NCBI RefSeq assembly: GCF_002872075.1
Contig: NZ_PGGU01000004.1
Coordinates: forward strand, 93,116-157,115
Direction: 5' to 3'
Source of the DNA: Microbacterium aurantiacum
Lineage (GTDB): Bacteria > Actinomycetota > Actinomycetes > Actinomycetales > Microbacteriaceae
DNA length: 64,000 nt
Shown here: positions 1 to 8,234 of the stretch, in pieces
Layout: each line of letters opens with the position of its first letter
How positions within the stretch are numbered: the stretch's first letter is position 1
Position numbers and translations under genes: made by a program
Notes under the pieces: generated by a model
What the model saw: the letters and a program-made list of their open reading frames with translations, nothing else
Database searches by the model: none
What the model was told of the DNA's origin: nothing

Positions 1-712
1 GAACGCGCAGGGCGAGGAGGAGACGGCGCCCTGGTTCTTCGGGATCCCCGTCGGCGGCATCCCGCGGTACACCGCGCGCGATTTCGTCGACGCCGTCACC
101 CGGTTCACCGCGGGAATCCCGTGGCGGGTGCGTCAGGCGAACATGCAACCGCTGGACACGCACGACACCGGCAGGTTCGCCACGAACGCCGCGCCCGGAA
201 CCGTACCGGTCGCGGTCGGCCTCTCGATGACGTTGCCGGGCGTGCCCGTCGTGTTCGCCGGTGATGAGTTCGGCCTGACCGGGGTCGACGGTGAGGCGAG
301 CCGCACGCCGATCCCGTGGGGCACCGAGACCGTCCCAGAGGTCGCCGAACGACTGTCGCTCTACCGTGATCTGGTGCGTCTCCGGCGCGAGCACCCGGTC
401 CTCGGAACCGGCGGGCTGCGCTGGGCGCATGTCGATGACGCAGCCGTCGTGTTCGTGCGCGAGTCGGCCGACGAGTCGCTGCTGGTGCTGGCGACGAGGG
501 AGGGCGTGGACGCTGCGCTCCCAGCGGGCGCCCTTCCGGGTGCCGCCGCCGCTCAGGCGCTGTTCGGCGACGCGACGCTCGCCGTGGCCTCCGACGGTTC
601 CGTCGACATCGTCGCGGAGGGCCCGGCGTTCGCGGTCTGGAGTCTTCCGGGCGTGGTCGCGCCGTCTGCGCCGACGCTCTCAGCCCTCGACGGTGTCGAC
701 CGGGGCCGGTGA
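1..712 (+). CDS. Glycoside hydrolase family 13 enzyme, C-terminal part (5' end outside window)
   Basis: This is the last ~236 residues of a GH13 (alpha-amylase clan) enzyme; the frame is already open at base 2. Such enzymes cleave or transfer alpha-glucosidic bonds in maltodextrins and related sugars. The peptide LDTHDTGRF (bases 152-178) fits GH13 conserved region IV, whose His-Asp pair contributes the transition-state-stabilising Asp. It is followed by GVPVVFAGDEFGL, typical of the last barrel strand, and then a ~100-residue all-beta C-terminal domain. The 3' end overlaps the end of the convergent ROK regulator by 33 nt, so that regulator may control it. The catalytic nucleophile and acid lie upstream of the window, so substrate specificity cannot be judged. 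The family call is firm, the subfamily is not. Confidence 0.85.
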   Translation, partial: NAQGEEETAPWFFGIPVGGIPRYTARDFVDAVTRFTAGIPWRVRQANMQPLDTHDTGRFATNAAPGTVPVAVGLSMTLPGVPVVFAGDEFGLTGVDGEASRTPIPWGTETVPEVAERLSLYRDLVRLRREHPVLGTGGLRWAHVDDAAVVFVRESADESLLVLATREGVDAALPAGALPGAAAAQALFGDATLAVASDGSVDIVAEGPAFAVWSLPGVVAPSAPTLSALDGVDRGR

Positions 713-1918
713 CTTGGAGCCGCCGCTGACGGAGGCCAGGATCTCGTCCTGGACGCCCGTCACGGCGAGCCAGAGTGCGCCCGTGAGGACGGGGTTGCCT
801 TCGACTCGTGTCAGCAGCACCGGCGGGCGCGCGGTGACGATCGCGTACAGGTGATGCTGCACCAGGCTGCGAAGGCGGTCGGAGCCGGCGGCGGCGAGCG
901 AACCCGCGAGCACGAGGAGCTCCGGGTCGACGATCGCGACGACCGCGGAGAGGCCGAGGGCGAGGCGGCGGGCGATCTCATCGAGGGCGGATGCCGCCCC
1001 TTCGGCATCCGAGTCGACGGCGGCCTGCAGCGCGTCGGCGACGGTCTCTCCCGAGAACCCGTGCGCGCGCAGCACCTCCTCGAGAGCGGGAGCGCCGGCG
1101 AGAGCCTGCATCCCGTTGGTGCCGTACTCCGGCGACTCCTGAACGGTGGGCGCGCCGGGCACCGGCATGTCGGAGAGTTCGCCTGCTCCGCCGGTCAGCC
1201 CGCGATGGATCTGGCCTCCGAGCATCAGGCCCATTCCGATCCCGTCCGACACCCACAGCAGGGCGAAGCTGTCCAGGCCTTCGGCGGCACCGCGCGTCCT
1301 CTCGGCGATCGCAGCCAGGTTGACGTCGTTCTCGATGGCGACCGGCGCGCCGACGCGCTGCTCGATGGCGCTCGCGAGCCCGGCCCGCTGCCATCCGGGG
1401 ATGTGCGCGGCGAAGCGAAGGCGGTCCGTGGTCGGGTCGATCGCGCCCTGGATGCCGATGACGACCCGGCGGAGCTCGGTGAGGTCGATCGCGGCGGACG
1501 CGCAGGCGCCGGTGAGCGCCGCGTGCACGTGGGCCACCGGATCCGGACTCTTCTCCGCCGGAGTCGGCAGCTCGAACTCGCCGACGGTCATGCCGGCGAA
1601 GTCGACCACGGCGGCCGCGATCCGCTCGGGGGTGACATCCAGCGCCGCCGTGTGCGCGATGCGCGCATCTGCACTGAACAGCTCCGCTGCCCTTCCGATC
1701 GCGCCGTCGCGGTTGCCGTCGCTCTTCACGAGCGACATCTCGCGCAGCTGGGCCAGGAGGTGGGATGCCGTGGGCTTGGAGACCCCGAGATGTGCGGCGA
1801 TCTCCGGCCGGGTCAGCGGACCGTGATCAAGCAGCAGGCGAAGTGCAGCACGGGCGTTGATCGCACGGACCACGCCGGTGCCGATGGGAGCGCTGGCGCC
1901 GGGGGCAGGAGTGGGCAC
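680..1918 (-). CDS. ROK family transcriptional regulator
   Basis: A sugar-responsive DNA-binding repressor or activator of the ROK family, 412 residues. An N-terminal winged helix (about residues 20-75, with RPEIAAHLGVSKPTASHLL) is followed by an actin-like ROK sugar-binding domain. The GTG at 1916-1918 was chosen because GAGGA precedes it by 4 nt; the open frame extends upstream to 2086 but that part lacks a ribosome site and conserved sequence. The usual zinc-binding CxCGxxGC signature is absent: the equivalent stretch reads EYGTNGMQALAG near residue 263. The N-terminal DxGGT phosphate loop is also not conserved (VVDFAGM), so kinase activity is unlikely and ligand-dependent regulation is inferred. 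It is divergent from the chitosanase fusion and convergent with the GH13 gene. Confidence 0.88.
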   Translation of the reverse strand: MPTPAPGASAPIGTGVVRAINARAALRLLLDHGPLTRPEIAAHLGVSKPTASHLLAQLREMSLVKSDGNRDGAIGRAAELFSADARIAHTAALDVTPERIAAAVVDFAGMTVGEFELPTPAEKSPDPVAHVHAALTGACASAAIDLTELRRVVIGIQGAIDPTTDRLRFAAHIPGWQRAGLASAIEQRVGAPVAIENDVNLAAIAERTRGAAEGLDSFALLWVSDGIGMGLMLGGQIHRGLTGGAGELSDMPVPGAPTVQESPEYGTNGMQALAGAPALEEVLRAHGFSGETVADALQAAVDSDAEGAASALDEIARRLALGLSAVVAIVDPELLVLAGSLAAAGSDRLRSLVQHHLYAIVTARPPVLLTRVEGNPVLTGALWLAVTGVQDEILASVSGGSKSPAPVDTVEG

Positions 1919-2043
1919 GGTGTCCTCGGAGATTCTGGGTCGGGTGGAATCGAATGCTACCGAAGCTACGCCGCGGTTAACGCACAGAGAAGTGTCGAGT
2001 TCGCCATTGCGCGGGGCAGGCACTCGGTGTATAACTTCGTAAA

Positions 2044-2061
2044 GGACGTTTCCTAACGTCC
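2044..2061. promoter_or_regulatory. Perfect inverted repeat, candidate operator of the chitosanase-fusion unit
   Basis: GGACGTT-TCCT-AACGTCC is a perfect 7-bp-arm inverted repeat ending 15 bases before the GGAGG ribosome site of the gene at 2085. It lies in the 166-nt region between that gene and the divergent ROK regulator, where a ROK operator would be expected. Binding by the ROK protein is inference. Confidence 0.5.
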
Positions 2062-2084
2062 GCCCGACCCCCATCGGAGGAATC

Positions 2085-4667
2085 ATGCGTCATCGTCGAC
2101 CATTGCTCGCGCTGCTGGCTGCGGCCATCGCCATCCCCCTCGCCGGGGTGGTGGCATCGACCGCTCAGGCGGCGCCCATCACCCTTCGCGACCCCATCAA
2201 GCGCGAGGTAGCGATGGCGGTGATGATCTCCGCCGAGAACTCGGACATCGAATGGTGGACCAAGTACGGCTACATCGAGCCGATCAACGACCACCGCGGC
2301 TACACCGCAGGGATCGTCGGATTCACGTCCGGCACCGGCGACATGCTCGAGCTCGTGAAGTACTACACGAGCAAGGTTCCGGGAAACAACCTCGCCAAGT
2401 GGATCGACGAGCTCGAGGACGTGAACGGCACCGACGACATCGGCCCGCTCGGCTCTGCATACGTGGCCGACTGGGAGGCCGAGGCCCAGCAGCCTCGCTG
2501 GCAGCAGGCGCAGCGCGACATGGTGAACCGGATGTACTTCGATGTCTCGGTCGACCAGGCCATCGCCGACGGCCTGGGCCCGCTCGGACAGTTCATCTAC
2601 TTCGACGCCTACGTCATGCACGGCGACGGCGGCGACACCGGCTTCGACGCGATGCGCACCAGGACGCGTGCGAAGGCGAAGACCCCCGCGTCGGGCGGAA
2701 CCGAGGCCGCGTACCTGAAGGCGTTCCTCGATGAGCGCCGCACGACCATGAAGAACGCCCCGGAAGACGTCGACGGCGCCTGGGAGGACACGAGCCGCAT
2801 CGACACCGCGCAGCGCGTGTTCCTCAACAACGGCAACTTCAACCTCAACACGCCGCTGACCTGGGCGGTGTACGGAGAGTCCTTCTCCCTCCCCGCCACC
2901 GTGACGCCGCACTGGCCGGCCGACATCCCGTACACGGATCCGGGCACGCCGACGACGGGAACGCTGATCTCGAAGAACCGGCCGGCGACGGCATCCACGG
3001 TCGAGGCAGCCGGCCACGAGGCCGCCAAGGCGGTCGACGGCGATGCGAGCACGCGCTGGGCGAGCACCGAGGGTGTCGACAACCAGTGGGTCCGCGTCGA
3101 CCTCGGCGCCGGAGCGAAGATCGACAAGGTCGTCCTGAAGTGGGAGGCCGCCTACGCCTCGAAGTACCGCATCGAGACCTCCAACGACGGCACGACCTGG
3201 ACGGTCCTGAAGACCGAGGCCGCCGGCAACGGCGGCACTGACGAGCACGCGGCGCTCAACGGCACCGGACGCTACCTGCGCATCTTCGGGACGGCTCGTG
3301 GCACCGCTTATGGATACTCGCTCTTCGAAGTCGAGGCCTACGGTACCGCCGGGGGCACGACCCCCACCCCGACCCCCACACCCACTCCGACCCAGACCCC
3401 GAACCCCGCGGACGTGTTGATCTCCAAGAGCAAGACCACCACGACCTCCTCCGTCGAGGCGGCAGGTCATGAGGGTGCCAAGGCGGTCGACGGCGATGCC
3501 ACCACGCGCTGGGCGAGTATCGAAGGCGTCGACCCCCAGTGGATCAGCGTCGACCTCGGCACCGGCGCGAAGGTGAACAAGGTCGTCCTGAAGTGGGAGG
3601 CGGCCTACGCCAAGAACTACACGATCGACATCTCCAACGACGGCACCACCTGGAGCACCCTGAAGACGGAGTCCGCCGGCAACGGCGGCACCGATGAGCA
3701 CCTGAACCTGAACGGCACCGGGCGGTACCTGCGCATCAAGGGCACCGCTCGCGGCACTGCCTGGGGCTACTCGCTGTATGAGTTCGAGGCGTATGGCGTC
3801 GCCGGCACCGGCGGGGGCAACCCCAACCCGGGTACGTCGTTCACGGTTGTCGCCGCTGGTGACATCGCCGGTCCGGACTGCACGACACGTGGAGTGCCGA
3901 CCGACAACGGCGACATGCAGTCGGACTGCAAGCACTTCGAGACCTTCGATCGTGCGAAGGCGATCAACCCGGCGTTCTACATCACCCTCGGCGACATGCA
4001 GTACGACGACGGTCACATGGAGGACTTCATGGCCGCCTACGACAAGACCTGGGGCACGGTCAAGAACAACACCTGGCCCGTCCCCGGGAACCACGAGACG
4101 TACGACGACTACGACAACCTCGACCCGAAGGCGTACCGCGCCTACTTCGGAAACCGCGCCACGCCGCAGGGCAAGATGTACTACAGCTACGACTACGGCA
4201 ACTGGCACTTCATCGCGCTGGACTCCAACAACGTCGACGACCAGGCGCAGCGCGACTGGCTCGCGGCCGACCTCGCATCGAACACCAAGCAGTGCGTGGC
4301 CGCCTACATGCATCACCCGGGATTCAGCTCGGGCAGTCACGGCAACGAGCCGGTGGCCCAGCCCTTCTGGAAGATGCTCGCGAACGCGAATGTCGAGATC
4401 GTGCTCAGCGGGCACGACCACGACTACGAGCGCTTCGCCGCGATGAACGCATCGGGTGCGGCGTCGTCGGCGGGGACCGTGCAGATCGTCAGCGGTCTCG
4501 GCGGTCATGAGATGCGCGACTTCAGCAACACCAAGCCCAACAGCGTGAAGCGCATCAACACCGCGTACGGGGTGTCACAGCTGGACTTCACCGACACCAC
4601 CGTGACGCACAAGTTCGTCGACATCGGCGGTACCGTGCTCGACAGCAACACGATCACCTGCCACTGA
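2085..4667 (+). CDS. Secreted GH46 chitosanase - 2x CBM32 - metallophosphoesterase fusion
   Basis: An 860-residue exported multidomain enzyme. A signal peptide ends near Ala29-Ala30. Residues ~31-285 form a GH46 chitosanase: SAENS (Glu51) and NDHRGYTAG (Asp69) fit the catalytic acid and base of Streptomyces-type chitosanases, and GFTSGTGDMLELV matches the family. Two closely similar F5/8-type C (CBM32) domains follow at ~293-420 and ~443-573, joined by a Pro-Thr linker. The C-terminal ~275 residues are a calcineurin-like metallophosphoesterase with all metal motifs: GD (Asp593), GDxxY (Asp637), GNHE (Asn669-His670), HHP (743-744) and GHDHDYERF (His777, His779). The enzyme should hydrolyse beta-1,4-glucosamine polymers and a phosphoester outside the cell. 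The start has GGAGG 5 nt upstream. The next gene begins 4 nt after the stop, so it heads a three-gene unit. Domain calls are firm; the joint substrate is unknown. Confidence 0.92.
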   Translation: MRHRRPLLALLAAAIAIPLAGVVASTAQAAPITLRDPIKREVAMAVMISAENSDIEWWTKYGYIEPINDHRGYTAGIVGFTSGTGDMLELVKYYTSKVPGNNLAKWIDELEDVNGTDDIGPLGSAYVADWEAEAQQPRWQQAQRDMVNRMYFDVSVDQAIADGLGPLGQFIYFDAYVMHGDGGDTGFDAMRTRTRAKAKTPASGGTEAAYLKAFLDERRTTMKNAPEDVDGAWEDTSRIDTAQRVFLNNGNFNLNTPLTWAVYGESFSLPATVTPHWPADIPYTDPGTPTTGTLISKNRPATASTVEAAGHEAAKAVDGDASTRWASTEGVDNQWVRVDLGAGAKIDKVVLKWEAAYASKYRIETSNDGTTWTVLKTEAAGNGGTDEHAALNGTGRYLRIFGTARGTAYGYSLFEVEAYGTAGGTTPTPTPTPTPTQTPNPADVLISKSKTTTTSSVEAAGHEGAKAVDGDATTRWASIEGVDPQWISVDLGTGAKVNKVVLKWEAAYAKNYTIDISNDGTTWSTLKTESAGNGGTDEHLNLNGTGRYLRIKGTARGTAWGYSLYEFEAYGVAGTGGGNPNPGTSFTVVAAGDIAGPDCTTRGVPTDNGDMQSDCKHFETFDRAKAINPAFYITLGDMQYDDGHMEDFMAAYDKTWGTVKNNTWPVPGNHETYDDYDNLDPKAYRAYFGNRATPQGKMYYSYDYGNWHFIALDSNNVDDQAQRDWLAADLASNTKQCVAAYMHHPGFSSGSHGNEPVAQPFWKMLANANVEIVLSGHDHDYERFAAMNASGAASSAGTVQIVSGLGGHEMRDFSNTKPNSVKRINTAYGVSQLDFTDTTVTHKFVDIGGTVLDSNTITCH

Positions 4668-4671
4668 CGAC

Positions 4672-5940
4672 ATGTATCTCGCCGGCAGCAAAGCGCGGCA
4701 GGACGAAGGCGGCACGGCGGTCCACCCTCAGGTGGGCCGCCGTGCGGCCGGAGTCGGCAGCACCGCGATCGCACTCGGAGCGGTGAGCCTGCTCACCGAC
4801 CTCTCCTCGGAAATGGTGACGGCGGTCCTTCCGCTGTACCTCGTCGTCGGGCTCGGCATGAGCCCGCTCGCCTTCGGCTTCCTCGACGGTCTGTACAACG
4901 GCGTCACCGCCTTCGTGCGGCTCCTCGGCGGCCACCTCGCCGACCGCTGGTCGCAGCACAAGCTCGTGGCCGGCATCGGGTATGGGCTCTCCGCCGTCTG
5001 CAAGCCCTTCCTCCTGCTCTCCGGAGCATCGACCACCGCGCTCTCGGCGACGCTCGTCATCGACCGGATCGGCAAGGGCATCCGCACGGCTCCACGCGAC
5101 GCGCTGATCTCGCTGTCCGTCGACGACGCGCACCAGGGGCGTGCCTTCGGCGTCCATCGCGCGATGGACACGGCCGGAGCCCTGATGGGACCGCTCGTGG
5201 CGTTCGCGCTGCTGTGGCTCGTGGCGGATGCCTTCGACGCGGTGTTCATGGTGAGCTTCTGCGTCGCGACGCTCGGCGTGATCGTGCTCATCGCGTTCGT
5301 GCCCGGTCGGAAGTCCATGCCGGTCGGCGCTCCTCGCCCGACGCTGCGAGAGACCGTCGGCATCCTGGCGGAGCCGAAGTTCCGCCGTCTCCTGATCGCC
5401 GCGACGATCCTCGGCCTGGCGACCATCGGCGACGGTTTCCTCTACCTCGGCCTGCAGGAGCGGCTGCAGCTCGACGTCGCATTCTTCCCGCTGCTTCCCC
5501 TCGGCAGCGCTCTCGTCTACCTCCTGCTCGCGGTGCCGATGGGCAGGCTCGCCGACCGCATCGGGCGTCGCCTTCCGTTCCTGCTCGGCAACCTCGCACT
5601 CGTCGGCGCGTACTCCACTCTGCTGCTGCCGATCGAGGGACCGATTCTGCTCGTGCTGCTGCTCGCACTGCTCGGCATCTTCTACGCCGCCACCGACGGA
5701 GTTCTGATGGCTCTTGCCGGCCCCGGCATCCCCCATGAGCGCCGCGCCGGCGGTCTCGCACTGCTGCAGACCGGGCAGGCCACAGGGCGGCTCTTCGCCG
5801 CGGTCATGTTCGGCGCCGCCTGGACGTTCTGGGGCGTGACGACTGCGCTCGCGGTCGCGGCCGTCGTGCTGCTCCTCGTGCTGATCGTCGCGGCCGTGCT
5901 GATCCGGCCGGAGCCGCTCGCGCAGGAGGAGGTCGAATGA
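4672..5940 (+). CDS. MFS transporter
   Basis: A 422-residue major facilitator superfamily permease with about 12 hydrophobic segments. The first half carries LADRWSQHKLVAGIGYG, and the second half shows GRLADRIGRRLPF, the classic loop 2-3/8-9 motif of MFS proteins. It starts 4 nt after the chitosanase-phosphatase stop, with no strong ribosome site, so translation is probably coupled. Its own stop overlaps the start of the next gene (ATGA). A natural guess is movement of glucosamine, chitooligosaccharide or a phosphatase product, but many MFS proteins are effluxers and the direction of transport cannot be read from sequence. Residues 1-25 are hydrophilic and cytoplasmic. Confidence 0.85.
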   Translation: MYLAGSKARQDEGGTAVHPQVGRRAAGVGSTAIALGAVSLLTDLSSEMVTAVLPLYLVVGLGMSPLAFGFLDGLYNGVTAFVRLLGGHLADRWSQHKLVAGIGYGLSAVCKPFLLLSGASTTALSATLVIDRIGKGIRTAPRDALISLSVDDAHQGRAFGVHRAMDTAGALMGPLVAFALLWLVADAFDAVFMVSFCVATLGVIVLIAFVPGRKSMPVGAPRPTLRETVGILAEPKFRRLLIAATILGLATIGDGFLYLGLQERLQLDVAFFPLLPLGSALVYLLLAVPMGRLADRIGRRLPFLLGNLALVGAYSTLLLPIEGPILLVLLLALLGIFYAATDGVLMALAGPGIPHERRAGGLALLQTGQATGRLFAAVMFGAAWTFWGVTTALAVAAVVLLLVLIVAAVLIRPEPLAQEEVE

Positions 5941-6992
5941 CGATCGAGACGGATGCTGTCGCGCCCGACGAGGTCGAGGACGAGAACGACGTCGCGCCCG
6001 CCGGGCGGTCGCTGAAGAAGCGGATGCTGCTCGTCGGGGGAGCAGCAGTCGCGCTCGCCGCGCTCGGCATCGGATACACGGTGTGGGCCGGCGGGCGTCC
6101 GTCGGACAGCGCCTATGCTTCCGGCGATGCCGCTCCTGCGAGCGATCCGGGCCTGTACCTGCACGACCGAGGCGGCTACATCGTGCTCCAGGACGGCGCT
6201 GGCAAGGTCACCATCGATGACGGTTCGACCACGCCGGCGCGCACCGGAACCGGACTGGATTGTCTCCGTTTCTACGCGGCCGGTGACGCCGCCGTCTGCG
6301 TCCGGCCGCAGGGCGGGCTGAAGCCGATGGCCACGGTCGAGATCCTCGACGCCGGACTCGAGGTCGCGGAGACCTTCACGTTCGACGGGGTGCCGAGCCG
6401 CGCGCGCGTGTCGCCTTCCGGGAGGATGATCGCGTGGACGCTGTTCGTCACCGGCGACAGCTATGCCGGAACGAACTTCTCGACGCGGACCGGGCTGTAC
6501 GACGTCGAGACGAACTACCTCGTCGACTCCGTCGAAGGGCTGCAGCTGTACATCGACGGCACGCGCGTGCGCCGGCCCGACGTGAACTACTGGGGCGTCA
6601 CCTTCGTCGACGACAACAGGTTCTACGCGACGGTCGCGACGGGCGGCAAGACCTATCTCGTCGAGGGAGACGTCGAGGCCTGGTCGGCGACGGCCATCCG
6701 CGAGAACGTCGAGTGCCCGTCCCTGTCTCCGGACGGAACGCGGCTGGTGTTCAAGAAGCGCGTGAGCGACGGCGTCGAGGACCCCTGGCGTCTGCACGTC
6801 CTCGATCTGGCGACGATGGAGGAGGACCCGCTGGCCGAGGATCGCAGCATCGACGATCAGGCCGCGTGGCTCGACGACGGCACCGTCGCCTACGCGATCG
6901 ACGGCGATGTCTGGTCGGTGCCGGCCGACGGGAGCGGCGAGCCCAAGTTGATCGCCCCGGATGCTTCGTCGCCGGCCCTGGTGGGCGGCTGA
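5937..6992 (+). CDS. Membrane-anchored TolB-like beta-propeller protein
   Basis: 351 residues. An acidic cytoplasmic N-terminus (~22 residues) and a KKR stop-transfer patch precede one membrane helix at about residues 30-50; the rest would lie outside. The outer part contains repeated PD40/WD-like strands such as CPSLSPDGTRLVFKKR, RVSPSGRMIAW and QAAWLDDGTVAYAIDGDVW, each with the SPDG-type turn typical of TolB-like six-bladed propellers. No catalytic motif was seen. The start overlaps the MFS stop by 4 nt, and the set (secreted enzyme, transporter, surface propeller) suggests a scaffold or sensor for the same substrate. That role is inference; the protein has no assigned function. Confidence 0.7.
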   Translation: MTIETDAVAPDEVEDENDVAPAGRSLKKRMLLVGGAAVALAALGIGYTVWAGGRPSDSAYASGDAAPASDPGLYLHDRGGYIVLQDGAGKVTIDDGSTTPARTGTGLDCLRFYAAGDAAVCVRPQGGLKPMATVEILDAGLEVAETFTFDGVPSRARVSPSGRMIAWTLFVTGDSYAGTNFSTRTGLYDVETNYLVDSVEGLQLYIDGTRVRRPDVNYWGVTFVDDNRFYATVATGGKTYLVEGDVEAWSATAIRENVECPSLSPDGTRLVFKKRVSDGVEDPWRLHVLDLATMEEDPLAEDRSIDDQAAWLDDGTVAYAIDGDVWSVPADGSGEPKLIAPDASSPALVGG

Positions 6993-7033
6993 GCGGACTC
7001 GGCGAGGGCGGTCTCTGGGGCATCCGCCCCGTC

Positions 7034-7056
7034 GGTAGCCTGCATCGCATGCTACC
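7034..7056. promoter_or_regulatory. Inverted repeat and -10-like box upstream of padR-type gene
   Basis: GGTAGC-N11-GCTACC is a perfect inverted repeat ending 9 bases before the PadR ATG at 7066. It overlaps a TACCTT box (7053-7058) that could be the -10 of a leaderless transcript. PadR proteins usually repress their own promoter, so an autoregulatory operator is a reasonable inference. Confidence 0.5.
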
Positions 7057-7065
7057 TTGTCATGC

Positions 7066-7392
7066 ATGACAGCGGATGTCGGTGCGCAGATGCGCAAAGG
7101 CGTGGTCGAGTACTGCGTGCTGGGCCTGCTCGCACGTGAGCCGATGTACGGCTGGCAGCTCGCCGACGCGCTCACCCGGGCCGGGCTCATCGCCAGCATC
7201 GGCACGCTCTATCCGCTGCTCGCCCGGCTGCGCGACAACGGATGGGTCAGCACGTTCGATCTGCCGTCGGACAGCGGACCGGTTCGCAAGTACTACCGGC
7301 TGACGGATGCCGGTACCGCCCAGCTCGCACAGTTCCGCGCGCAGTGGGCGCCGTTCGCCCGGGCCGTCACCGGGCTCATCGGAGAGGGATGA
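7066..7392 (+). CDS. PadR family transcriptional regulator
   Basis: A 108-residue winged-helix repressor of the PadR family. Conserved features are the opening GVVEYCVLGLLAREPMYGWQL helix pair, the IGTLYPLLARLRDNGWVS recognition helix and the GPVRKYYRLTDAGTAQL wing. ATG 7066 is preferred over the in-frame TTG at 7057 because it puts the start 7 nt after the TACCTT box. The stop overlaps the HAAS-domain gene, so the two form a coupled pair. In such pairs the PadR protein controls the membrane partner, often in response to cell-envelope stress. The inducer is not known from sequence. Confidence 0.9.
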   Translation: MTADVGAQMRKGVVEYCVLGLLAREPMYGWQLADALTRAGLIASIGTLYPLLARLRDNGWVSTFDLPSDSGPVRKYYRLTDAGTAQLAQFRAQWAPFARAVTGLIGEG

Positions 7393-7394
7393 CC

Positions 7395-8039
7395 ATGACT
7401 CAGTCCGAAGCCATGCGACTGTGCGAGGAGTTCCTCGCCCGTCTGGACGAGGCGATGCGCGGAGTGCCCTACGGCGTCGCGAACGACATCCGCCGCGGCA
7501 TCCTGGAAGAGCTCGACGGGCTGGATGCGGATGCGACTGCCGACCGCATCGCATCGCTCGGCGACCCGGCGCTGATCGCTAGGGAAGCACAGGCCGAAGG
7601 CCTGGATAGGCACACTCCGGTCGCTGTGGCAGCGCCTCGGACGCCGATGACCCAGAGTCGCGGCTTCGCAATCATCGCTGCGCTGATGCTCGGATTCGGC
7701 GGCTTCCTCGTTCCGGTCGTGGGCTGGGTGATCGGCGCCGTGCTGGTGTGTCTGAGCCCACTGTGGAGACGAGGCGAGAAGATCATCGCTTTTGCCGCGC
7801 CGTTCTTCGTCGCGGGTGTCTCCATCCTGATCATCTCCCTGCTGTCGGGGTTCGGGTCGGGCTTCGGGGCCGGATCCAGCAGCGGCTCCTCAGGCGCTTT
7901 CGACGCGCCCGCGGCCGTCAACCCGCTGGTCCCGACCGCGTACGACCTGTGGAACAGCGGATTCCTCTTCGCATTTCTCCTCCTCCCGGCATCCGCTCTC
8001 TGGCTGCTCTGGCGTCTTCGCGGGCGCGGCGAGCGCTGA
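7395..8039 (+). CDS. HAAS-domain membrane protein, PadR partner
   Basis: 214 residues. The N-terminal ~75 residues (cytoplasmic, with GVANDIRRGILEELDGL and DRIASLGDPALIAREA) resemble the helical HAAS signalling domain that is nearly always encoded after a PadR regulator. Three or more membrane segments follow (about residues 90-120, 130-155 and 185-210), separated by a Ser/Gly-rich loop. ATG 7395 sits 6 nt after GGAGAGGG; the ATG at 7389 overlaps the PadR stop but is too close to that ribosome site. HAAS proteins are thought to modulate membrane or envelope processes; nothing more precise can be said. Confidence 0.75.
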   Translation: MTQSEAMRLCEEFLARLDEAMRGVPYGVANDIRRGILEELDGLDADATADRIASLGDPALIAREAQAEGLDRHTPVAVAAPRTPMTQSRGFAIIAALMLGFGGFLVPVVGWVIGAVLVCLSPLWRRGEKIIAFAAPFFVAGVSILIISLLSGFGSGFGAGSSSGSSGAFDAPAAVNPLVPTAYDLWNSGFLFAFLLLPASALWLLWRLRGRGER

Positions 8040-8057
8040 ACCCGCGCGACCGCGTTC

Positions 8058-8135
8058 CACCTGCAGGACCGATGCACAGATGTCGGACGAAAAGCCGGAG
8101 AATCGTCCGACATCTGCTACTTCGTCCGACATCTG
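8058..8135. repeat. Palindromic array with 19-nt period (CAGATGTCGGACGA family)
   Basis: CAGATGTCGGACGA (8077-8090) is followed by two perfect reverse complements, TCGTCCGACATCTG at 8103-8116 and 8122-8135, exactly 19 nt apart. A degenerate forward copy may sit 19 nt upstream (8058). The array lies just after the HAAS gene and can fold into alternative hairpins. Its two-forward/two-inverted, 19-nt layout matches the arrays at 55373-55453 and the 65-nt elements, although the motif differs. Confidence 0.75.
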
Positions 8136-8222
8136 CAACGTCGTCCTTCGGGACGGTCCCGCGAAGTCGATCGGTTCGGTCAGAACCGGCGTGCTGGAAT
8201 CAGTGGCGGGGGAACTGCGCCT

Positions 8223-8228
8223 TACCCT
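8223..8228 (+). promoter_or_regulatory. -10 box for leaderless small membrane protein gene
   Basis: TACCCT is followed by a 6-nt spacer (gagggc) and then ATG at 8235. The same TANNNT-N6-start layout occurs at four other genes here, which implies transcription starting at or next to the start codon. No ribosome site or clear -35 is present. Confidence 0.55.
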
Positions 8229-8234
8229 GAGGGC

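Noticed and set aside
2031..2041. ATAACTTCGTA, identical to most of a loxP arm
   Set aside because: The opposite arm (TACGAAGTTAT) and 8-bp spacer are missing and no recombinase is nearby; an 11-nt chance match in a less GC-rich promoter region.
3360..3410. CCGACCCC-type repeats that look like a short tandem array
   Set aside because: They code in frame for the Pro-Thr linker between the two CBM32 domains of the chitosanase fusion.
2990..3800. Two ~380-nt similar segments, possible recent duplication or assembly repeat
   Set aside because: They code in frame for two CBM32 domains and differ at many codons, so they are an established domain duplication rather than an artefact.
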